From Kiritimatiellales bacterium (GTDB lineage: Bacteria; Verrucomicrobiota; Kiritimatiellia; Kiritimatiellales; Pontiellaceae): a DNA stretch of 6,056 nt. Location: the NCBI GenBank assembly GCA_021734595.1, contig JAIPIO010000239.1:1-6056 (forward strand). Reading direction: 5' to 3'. A program made the position numbers and the translations under genes. Under the pieces are notes generated by a model that saw only the letters and a list, made by a program, of their open reading frames with translations, was not told where the DNA came from and did not search any database. Shown piece after piece: positions 1 through 5,800 of this stretch. The stretch's first letter is position 1; the number at the start of each line of letters is the position of its first letter.

Positions 1-1049
1 AGAATCCGGGGGGCGGATAGTATGTTGGCGTCCTCATCCGTCTGTATCAGATTGATCAGCACTTCTACTCCTGATTCTCCAAGCTTGGTGTGCGACAGGC
101 GCAATCCGTTATCCATACCGTATGTTCCCGCAGCACCCATTGACAAGGGATCCGGATATCCCTGCAGCAACGTCAGTATATTCGCCATGTCATCTATGCT
201 GGGAGTTCCGCCAAGTGTCGTAGCAGATCCACTCACCTCTTCGAGGCCGGTAATAAAATCCAAACCAATGTCCTTAAGCGCATCGGTTCCGATTTCGAGG
301 AAGCGGGCTTCTATGAGAACCTGCGAAGGTATTTGGTCCAGCGATTCTATCACCGCCTCCACTGCGGCCACCGCCGAAGGAACGTCGGTAACGACAATGG
401 TTTTACTTTTCTCGAGATCCTTCTTTTTTGCCTGTTCCTGGATGCCAAGACTGGAAGCCGCAGTCTTGCCGCTACTCCTCCTAGCATTGTCCCCACTGGA
501 ACCGAATTTCCAGCCGGGCAGTCCTTTTGTCTCGAGGATGGTGAATTTCCCGCGGCTGGTAAGCTGCGCTTCGCAGACGGCCTTCACATCGTACGCGTCC
601 AGGTATTTCAGACGAATCACCCTGGATGTCAGCGGTTCGATCTCCTCAACCGTCATAATATTCTCGAGCTTGCGCACCATGATCGTGTCGCCCACCTTGG
701 TGTAGCCAAAACCATAAGGCTTGAGGATCACATCCAGCGCATCCTGCCAAGGAATATTGTTCAGGCGGACATTGACGCTCTCCGCAATCACATCCGGTCC
801 CACCACAATGCTCTGCCCGGTCTGGAGAGAATAGGCTTTAAGCACCTCTGCGATGTTCACATCCTTCACATTGATCGTCACATATTCCGAGTCTTCGACT
901 TCACTGTCCGGTTCAATGAACTGGGCGGATCCGACCGCCTGATCTTTTGTCTGCGCATACACAGAAGCGTGGATCGTAAAAATACCCACCGATAATCCTG
1001 CCAGCAGAATCATCGTCCCGTACCGACTACCCTTTCCTCTGCTTTTCAT
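1..1049 (-). CDS. Secretin (type IV pilus / type II secretion outer-membrane pore), C-terminus cut by window edge
   Basis: Translating leftward from the ATG at 1049-1047 gives 349 open codons that run off the left edge. Residues 1-32 look like a Sec signal peptide: a basic start (MKSRGKGSRYG), a hydrophobic core and a likely cut after VYA before Q33. Residues about 58-127 match a secretin/TonB short N-terminal (N0/STN) domain, with the typical IPWQDALDVIL segment. Residues about 143-240 resemble an N1 secretin_N domain, containing a Lys/Ser-rich loop (about 176-216). From about residue 243 (QVLIEARFLEI) the beta-barrel secretin domain begins, and the visible part ends in ANILSAPRI, a hallmark of the family. 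Secretins form multimeric gated channels in the outer membrane for pili or secreted proteins. The start is backed by a good Shine-Dalgarno and by 4-bp spacing from pilT. PilQ and GspD cannot be told apart without the C-terminal half, so no symbol is given. It is missing from a simple complete-ORF listing because it has no stop in the window. Confidence 0.9.
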   Translation of the reverse strand, partial: MKSRGKGSRYGTMILLAGLSVGIFTIHASVYAQTKDQAVGSAQFIEPDSEVEDSEYVTINVKDVNIAEVLKAYSLQTGQSIVVGPDVIAESVNVRLNNIPWQDALDVILKPYGFGYTKVGDTIMVRKLENIMTVEEIEPLTSRVIRLKYLDAYDVKAVCEAQLTSRGKFTILETKGLPGWKFGSSGDNARRSSGKTAASSLGIQEQAKKKDLEKSKTIVVTDVPSAVAAVEAVIESLDQIPSQVLIEARFLEIGTDALKDIGLDFITGLEEVSGSATTLGGTPSIDDMANILTLLQGYPDPLSMGAAGTYGMDNGLRLSHTKLGESGVEVLINLIQTDEDANILSAPRI

Positions 1050-1053
1050 GTGC

Positions 1054-2142
1054 CTACTTCCTCCCTTTAACCGCATTCCCTTCTCCGAAAATCCGCAATA
1101 GCTCCTGGGGCCGCGCGGTTTTCTGGAGAGCGGCATGCTCGTGAATGATATTCTCCGACCAAAGATGTCTTAGAGACTCGTTCATGGTTACCATCCCTTC
1201 CTGCTGGCCGGATTGGATAACCGAATAGATCTGCTGCACGTTCGTCTCCCGGATCAGATTCCGGATTGCATTGTTCACCTTCAATATTTCGCAGGCCAGC
1301 ACCCTGCGGCTTCCATCCTTGGTGGCAACCAGCTGCTGGGAAACCACTCCGAGCAGCACCAGTGAAAGCTGTACATATACCTGTTGCTGCTGTTGCGGTG
1401 GAAACAAATCAACAATCCGGTTGATCGCATGGGTCGTATCCTGCGTGTGCAGCGTTGCCAGGATAAGATGCCCCGTTTCCGCCAAGGTCAAGGCCAGCTG
1501 CATCGTTTCCAGATCCCGCATCTCGCCGATCATGATCACATCCGGCGATTGCCGGAAGATACTCCGCAGCGCATCGCCGAACGACAGGGCGTCGGAACCG
1601 ATTTCCCGCTGGTCCACCAAGCTTAACCGGTGTGCATGAACATACTCAATCGGATCTTCGACCGTGATGATGTGCAGGCGCTCCTTCTTGTTGATATGAT
1701 CCACCATCGTCGCCAGCGTCGTCGATTTTCCCGCACCCGCCGGACCGGTAATCAGCACCAGGCCATGGCGCTGCTCCGCAAAATCCATCACCACCTCGGG
1801 AATCCCCAATTCCTTATAGGAAGGAATAACCGGCGGAATAATCCGTGCGGCAATGGAAACGCAGCCCCGTTGGTAATAAACATTGAAGCGGAATTTTGAA
1901 ATTTCCGAGTAACTTTTCGACAGGTCTACACTTCTCACCGTTTTCAAAATCCGGATCTGCTCATCGCTCAGAATTTCATGGGCCATTGCTTCCGTGTCTG
2001 CGGGGGCCAAAACGGCGGAACCGACGGGCTCAAGATAACCATTGATTCGCACCTGCGGCGTCGATCCCGCCGCCAGCAGCAGATCCGAACCGCCAACATT
2101 AAGCAACTCGCTCAACAGATCAGTTATTTTCCACGCGTTCAT
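1054..2142 (-). CDS. pilT: PilT-type twitching-motility / pilus retraction ATPase
   Basis: This is a 362-residue secretion-superfamily (VirB11/GspE-like) ATPase of normal PilT length. The N-terminal PAS-like domain (about 1-100) contains GGSDLLLAAG, matching the SDLHL element of the family. The motor domain follows: Walker A GPAGAGKST (133-141), Asp box ITVEDPIEYVH (159-169), Walker B DVIMIGEMRD (201-210) and His box GHLILATLHTQDT (224-236). AIRNLIRE (292-299) is the C-terminal motif that marks PilT proteins and is needed for retraction in studied members. PilT hexamers at the inner membrane use ATP to disassemble the pilin fibre, driving twitching, DNA uptake or fibre retraction. The start is the ATG at 2142, which gives the usual N-terminus. 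The sequence before it (GGCGAAACT) is a poor ribosome site, so coupling to the possible ORF ending 12 bp upstream is plausible. The gene is followed at 4 bp by a secretin gene, so both probably serve one machine. The assembly ATPase PilB, platform protein and pilins are not in the window. PilU is less likely given AIRNLIRE. Confidence 0.95.
   Translation of the reverse strand: MNAWKITDLLSELLNVGGSDLLLAAGSTPQVRINGYLEPVGSAVLAPADTEAMAHEILSDEQIRILKTVRSVDLSKSYSEISKFRFNVYYQRGCVSIAARIIPPVIPSYKELGIPEVVMDFAEQRHGLVLITGPAGAGKSTTLATMVDHINKKERLHIITVEDPIEYVHAHRLSLVDQREIGSDALSFGDALRSIFRQSPDVIMIGEMRDLETMQLALTLAETGHLILATLHTQDTTHAINRIVDLFPPQQQQQVYVQLSLVLLGVVSQQLVATKDGSRRVLACEILKVNNAIRNLIRETNVQQIYSVIQSGQQEGMVTMNESLRHLWSENIIHEHAALQKTARPQELLRIFGEGNAVKGRK
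1059..1065 (-). promoter_or_regulatory. Shine-Dalgarno of the secretin gene, inside the end of pilT
   Basis: Read leftward, AAAGGGAGGAAG lies just before the pilT stop codon (1056-1054) and about 10 nt before the secretin ATG. The strong ribosome site inside the upstream gene, with only 4 bp between stop and start, fixes the secretin start and suggests translational coupling. Confidence 0.75.
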
Positions 2143-2154
2143 AGTTTCGCCGTA

Positions 2155-2283
2155 TTAGGCATTGTCGGCATCCTTGCTCCGGGCTATTCCATAACGATGC
2201 AGAATCTCTTTTTTTTCATCCAGAACATGGAATTTCAACTCCGCCACTGCGACGGGAACGGAAACGACGACTCGATTGTCCAT
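2155..2283 (-). CDS. Possible 42-residue hypothetical protein leading the pilT operon
   Basis: An ATG at 2283 opens 42 codons ending in TAA at 2157-2155, 12 bp before the pilT start and in the same frame. The peptide begins MDNRVVVSVPVAVAELKFHV and ends in a charged, probably helical part with LDEKKEILHRYG. It has no signal peptide, membrane segment or cysteine, and I recognise no family. In favour: it fills most of the space between the predicted promoter and pilT, its composition is protein-like, and pilT lacks a good ribosome site of its own. Against: its own ribosome site is weak (GTGAGA), it is very short, and an overlapping 30-codon ORF in another frame (2308-2216) has a better Shine-Dalgarno (AGGAAG, spacing about 6). 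A stop codon lies immediately upstream in frame, so it cannot be longer. It may simply be leader sequence. Confidence 0.35.
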   Translation of the reverse strand: MDNRVVVSVPVAVAELKFHVLDEKKEILHRYGIARSKDADNA

Positions 2284-2358
2284 TGCATCTCACTAAGCGA
2301 CGCTCCATACCACTTCCTAAAATAGGATTAACAAATGAATAGCCTACCGGACAGCGAC

Positions 2359-2387
2359 AAGATATTTATTCACATCACGCTCGTCAA
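2359..2387 (-). promoter_or_regulatory. Predicted sigma70-like promoter for the pilT-secretin operon
   Basis: Read leftward, TTGACG (2387-2382) is followed after 17 nt by TATCTT (2364-2359). The -35 matches five of six consensus bases and the -10 four of six, with ideal spacing. Transcription would start near 2352, leaving about 70 nt before the possible small ORF and about 210 nt before pilT. This is consensus matching only. Confidence 0.45.
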
Positions 2388-2415
2388 GTGCGCGCAAACT
2401 TATTTTTACTCTTTC

Positions 2416-2474
2416 GTCAAATCAACGACAACGCAGGAATGGTGTCTTGACCGGTCCGGGCGTCTTGATTTGAC
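2416..2474. repeat. Ten-bp perfect inverted repeat in the divergent promoter region
   Basis: GTCAAATCAA at 2416-2425 is the exact reverse complement of TTGATTTGAC at 2465-2474. An adjoining GAC/GTC could extend the pairing across a one-base bulge. The arm centres are 49 bp apart. The right arm contains the -35 box of the ferredoxin promoter, and the left arm carries the same TTGATT facing the other way. It could be a paired operator, two mirrored -35 regions, or a long-loop hairpin. The binding protein is unknown. Confidence 0.5.
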
Positions 2475-2492
2475 TCCCTAAATGGTTATAAT
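2465..2492 (+). promoter_or_regulatory. Predicted sigma70-like promoter of the ferredoxin gene
   Basis: TTGATT (2465-2470) is followed after 16 nt by a perfect TATAAT (2487-2492). The predicted start near 2499 leaves only about 20 nt of leader, occupied by the Shine-Dalgarno. A second -35-like TTGACT (2470-2475) is too close to the -10 to serve it. GTCTTGA occurs twice just upstream (2444-2450 and 2462-2468), 18 bp apart. Confidence 0.65.
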
Positions 2493-2502
2493 GATTGCCA
2501 TT

Positions 2503-2509
2503 AAAGGAG
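2503..2509 (+). promoter_or_regulatory. Shine-Dalgarno that fixes the ferredoxin start
   Basis: AAAGGAG ends 9 nt before the ATG at 2519. This selects 2519 over the in-frame TTG at 2495, which lies upstream of the ribosome site. The ATG at 2511 opens a three-codon dead end in another frame. Confidence 0.8.
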
Positions 2510-2518
2510 CATGACAAC

Positions 2519-2815
2519 ATGATAGAAAATCAGTCCCCGTATATTTGCCACCTCTTTGTCTGTACCAACAACCGCGGCGGCGAGCGCACGTCCTGCGCCG
2601 ACGGCGGCAGCCCTGCCTTTAAGGCTGCCATCAAGCAGGAAATCGCGGACCGGGGATGGAAAGGGCGCGTCAGGGTTTCCGAGGCCGGTTGTCTTGGCCT
2701 CTGCGAAAAAGGCCCCAATATTATCATCTATCCGCATAAGATATGGTTCTCCGCCGTCACCGCAAACGACCTCCCCGAAATATTCCAGACCTTGGAAGAT
2801 ATTATGGGAAAATAG
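2519..2815 (+). CDS. Thioredoxin-like [2Fe-2S] ferredoxin (COG3411-type)
   Basis: This encodes 98 residues starting MIENQSPYICHLFVCTNNR. Four cysteines fit the cluster-binding pattern of thioredoxin-fold ferredoxins: C15-x10-C26 near the N-terminus and C58-x3-C62 in AGCLGLCEKGP. C10 is extra and probably not a ligand. GPNIIIYPHKIWFSAVTANDL (66-85) matches the strand and loop that follow in this family. Such proteins are soluble cytoplasmic one-electron carriers, related to the NuoE/HydA-subunit fold. The redox partner cannot be inferred here because no hydrogenase, dehydrogenase or nitrogenase gene is nearby. The gene has its own promoter and ribosome site, and its neighbours are divergent (left) and convergent (right), so it is probably monocistronic. 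Its C-terminal helix is partly encoded by a copy of the window's palindromic repeat (FQTLE, residues 89-93), and the stop codon touches a second copy. Confidence 0.92.
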   Translation: MIENQSPYICHLFVCTNNRGGERTSCADGGSPAFKAAIKQEIADRGWKGRVRVSEAGCLGLCEKGPNIIIYPHKIWFSAVTANDLPEIFQTLEDIMGK

Positions 2816-2861
2816 TCCAACCACTGGAAAAACCCGCTTGCAGTGCGTCCAGACCCTGGAA
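2783..2861. repeat. Cluster A: three palindromic repeats (TTCCA-N5-TGGAA family) at 32-bp steps
   Basis: Copies are TTCCAGACCTTGGAA (2783-2797, inside the ferredoxin gene), GTCCAACCACTGGAA (2815-2829, starting on the last base of the stop codon) and GTCCAGACCCTGGAA (2847-2861, in the convergent gap). Start points are exactly 32 bp apart. The last two are followed by runs of five and six A. They have no T-run after the hairpin on either strand, so they are not typical intrinsic terminators. Confidence 0.75.
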
Positions 2862-2884
2862 AAAACAAATCTTAAGGCTCGAAC

Positions 2885-5800
2885 CTATTCGTTGCGCAGT
2901 CCGCGCAACGAATCTCCCCGCAGCGCAAAGCCCACCGCAACCACCATGCAGACCGCGCCGCACGCCGCAACGGCAACCAGCAGACCGGTCAGAAAAACGC
3001 CCGAAACCTTTGATTGGGAAATAAACAGTGCCGGTACCATCGCGACTGACGAAGCAACCACGCCCAGCCCCAGCCCTGCGACCAGCAAAACGCCGTGCTC
3101 CATCAGCAGCAGGTTGCGGAGCGTTTTACGGCGGTAGCCCACGGCATGAAGCAGCGCCGTTTCGCAGCGCCGCTCCAGCACGTTGCGCAGAACCACAATC
3201 CCCATGCCCATACTGCCGACCACCAGTCCCAGCACGCCCAGCACCAGAAACATGGCCAGATAGGTCGACTCCACCGCATAAAATTCCATCAACCGCTCCG
3301 TCGCCGGAACCACGTCCAACCCGGTCCGGTCGAGTTTCTTTACCAGCGCGTCTTGGTCTTCCGCTGTTCCATTCAGCAGGAACATCCGGAATCCCTCTTC
3401 CGCCGGAAACTTTTCGGTAAACGCTTTGTCGGAAATCAGAATGGTTCCCTGGAAAACCGACAGCCGCATCGGCAGCGTACCAACCAGTTTTATGCTGAAC
3501 TCATTCCCCTGCCCAACTCTATAGGTCAGCAGATCCCCCTTCTCCACGCCGGTCTTCTTTTCCAGTCCCCACATCGCCGTGTCCGCATCGCCCACCAGCG
3601 CCGGTATTGCGCCGTCCGGCAATTTCAGCTTCAACAGCTGCCACAAATCCTCGTCAGCGAGAAATGCCTTCCGCGCCGCCAGCGCATCGGGATTGACCCC
3701 CAGCAAGCGCGGCGACTGCGCCCGGTTCAAATTCAGGCAGCTCGCGTCATCGCCGTCGCGCACTCGGATGCGTACACCGCCAAAATCCTCTGTAATCGGT
3801 AACGTTGACTGCCCGAAATACGCAAAGCCGCCCGTGCCCGACCACGATTCGTCCGCATGCGCCGTCACATCCTCCTTCATCGAAGAAACCGCAAAGACCA
3901 TGAAACAGCCGCATGCCAGCAGGCCAATCACCGTCAGGCTGCGGCCCCGCCTGCGCGAAAGGTTCCGCAAAGCCATTCCCTTTAAATCGGGCAAACGTTC
4001 CAGTCTGCCCATCCTATTGAAGAGTTCTCCAAAAAACAGAATTCCCGAAACCAGCAACAGGCCCCCGGCCCCGAAAAACGGCATTGTTACGCTCTCCACA
4101 TCCGCTGCCAACGCATAAACAACAATGCCGACCGCCGCCAAGATTCCAACGGTTGGAAAAAGTTTTCCAACCATTGGAATTTTACGGGCTGATTTTTCCA
4201 AGGGTTGGAACTCCTGCGAAAAGTCCGCCATGAGCAGCTCACGCGCCGGATGCCTCGCCTGCCGCCACATGGCCACGGCCATCGCCGCCAGCGCACAGGC
4301 AAAACTCGATACTGCACCGATGGCAATGGTTTCTGGTTTCGCAAAATACTGTATCGCCGAGTTGGCCACCGCGCCCTGCCAGTAGCGGCTTAGCCCCCAT
4401 ATCAGGAAGCGAGTATAGCCCGTACCGGCCCACGCGCCCGCCAGCGAACCCAGCAGGGCGATCACGCCGCCCTCTCCGAGATACAGCGCCCGCACCAGCC
4501 CCGGCTTCCAGCCCAGTGCCAGCAGCGTACCCATCTCCTCCGCGCGCTGCTGCACGCCGAATACAAACAGCAGGCCGGTCAGCATCAGCGCCGCCACAAT
4601 CAGGAAAAAGCTCATTCCCACAAACAGCTGGCCAAAATCCATCGCCTCGTTCACCGCGCTCAACGCCTGCTCCCGCACCGGCTGGAACACCAGCCCGTCC
4701 TTGACCGGATCAAACTCCTTCATGAAACTCGCACGAATTCCTGCCGCGTCACCGTCCCATCGAACGGACGAAAGCGCTCCAAAGCGGTTCGACCACATCT
4801 CCTGCCCGGCCTTCAGCGTCACCAGCGCCTTGGGCGTCTGCTTATATTTATCCCAGTAATCCTCGTTGGCTTCATCCTCCAGCAGTTTCTCGTCCATCGG
4901 CATCCCGACATCCCACTCCGTGCAGCGGTCCACATCGGTCAATCCCGGAAATTGCGGTGCCAGCGTGCGCTCCGCGGCCAGCATATCCATCTCCATGATG
5001 GAGTGAACCATAAAACTCCGTTCGCGTTCCTCAAACTTGCCCGATGGCAGCAGTGAAAAATATTTAATCTTCACGGCATCCCCCTCCCCGGCACCAAGCT
5101 GATCCGCCAGCCAGCGGCTGATCACCATCTCATTGTCCGCCATGCCTGCGGGCACCGGCCCTGCGGCCATGAAGGAATAGGGGGTACTCTTGGAGCCTTT
5201 GGAAACTGAATTGACCAGATAGGTCAATGTGCCCCGCGCACCGGATATTGACTGCGCCGCGCGCACGGTTTCCGGCCCGAGATAAATCCGTGCCGACTCC
5301 AGTTGAACGACACCGGTCGCATCCCGGAAGCGCAGCCCCAGTTGCTCCGGTTTCCAGACCTTGGAAACTGCTGCATCCAACTTTTCCAGTGTCGTGTCTT
5401 TACCGGCCAGAATCATATTGGCTTTACCGACCAGCTCCGTCTTGTCTTCGAGCCACCGCGCATTTACAAAAGCGTTGTACGGAACCACCTGGTTGGCCAG
5501 CAGGCTGAATCGGCCCAGTTCCTGATCGGATAGTATCCGCTTAACGGTAAACCGCCCGCGTACCGTCTGCGCATCCTTCTGCGACGACAGCGGCGCATCC
5601 CGCGGTAGCAGTCCCGGTTTGCTTACACGCAGCGAAACCTCGCCGCCCACCACTACGCCCAGCGCTGTTGCCAGCTTTTCATTAATGGCCGTTTCGTTCT
5701 CGGCCAGAACAAAGGGATTCGCGGAAAATTCCCAGAAACAGGCATCCGATCCCATCACCTGAACCTGATTCACCTGCTTCTCGTTCGCCAGCGCCATACC

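Noticed and set aside
76..90. TCCAAGCTTGG palindrome in the secretin gene.
   Set aside because: A simple ten-base palindrome without the repeat's spacer. It lies in ordinary coding sequence.
22..995. Two long + strand open frames (22-705 and 333-995).
   Set aside because: They are antisense to the secretin gene, whose leftward translation has a signal peptide and recognisable N0, N1 and secretin domains. The + strand peptides are Ser/Arg/His-rich with no family resemblance.
2218..2232. ATCCAGAACATGGAA, a possible eighth palindromic repeat.
   Set aside because: It keeps only the TCCA-N5-TGGA core and differs from the nearest subtype at three positions. One chance match of the eight-base core is not surprising; it may be a decayed copy.
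2315..2327. TCCTAAAATAGGA small palindrome in the pilT leader.
   Set aside because: Five-bp AT-rich arms occur often by chance. No other copy or regulator link is visible, though it overlaps the ribosome site of the 30-codon mini-ORF.
2501..2824. A 107-codon minus strand frame opposite the ferredoxin gene.
   Set aside because: The + strand has the four cluster cysteines, promoter and ribosome site. The antisense peptide is a Gly/Ala-rich shadow.
2816..2884. The A-tracts and hairpins in the convergent gap as a classical intrinsic terminator.
   Set aside because: On neither strand does a GC-rich stem run directly into a T-run. The A/T runs lie on the wrong side of the palindromes for each transcript.
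2556..3802. Several + strand open frames across the ferredoxin end and the permease 3' half (2556-3137, 3028-3420, 3095-3802).
   Set aside because: They overlap the clear ferredoxin and permease genes in other frames, are rich in Pro/Arg/Gln/His, and have no ribosome sites or recognisable domains.
4991..5004. CTCCATGATGGAG palindrome in the permease gene.
   Set aside because: It has a different spacer length and no TTCCA/TGGAA arms. It reads as ordinary coding sequence (a Met-rich stretch) and stands alone.
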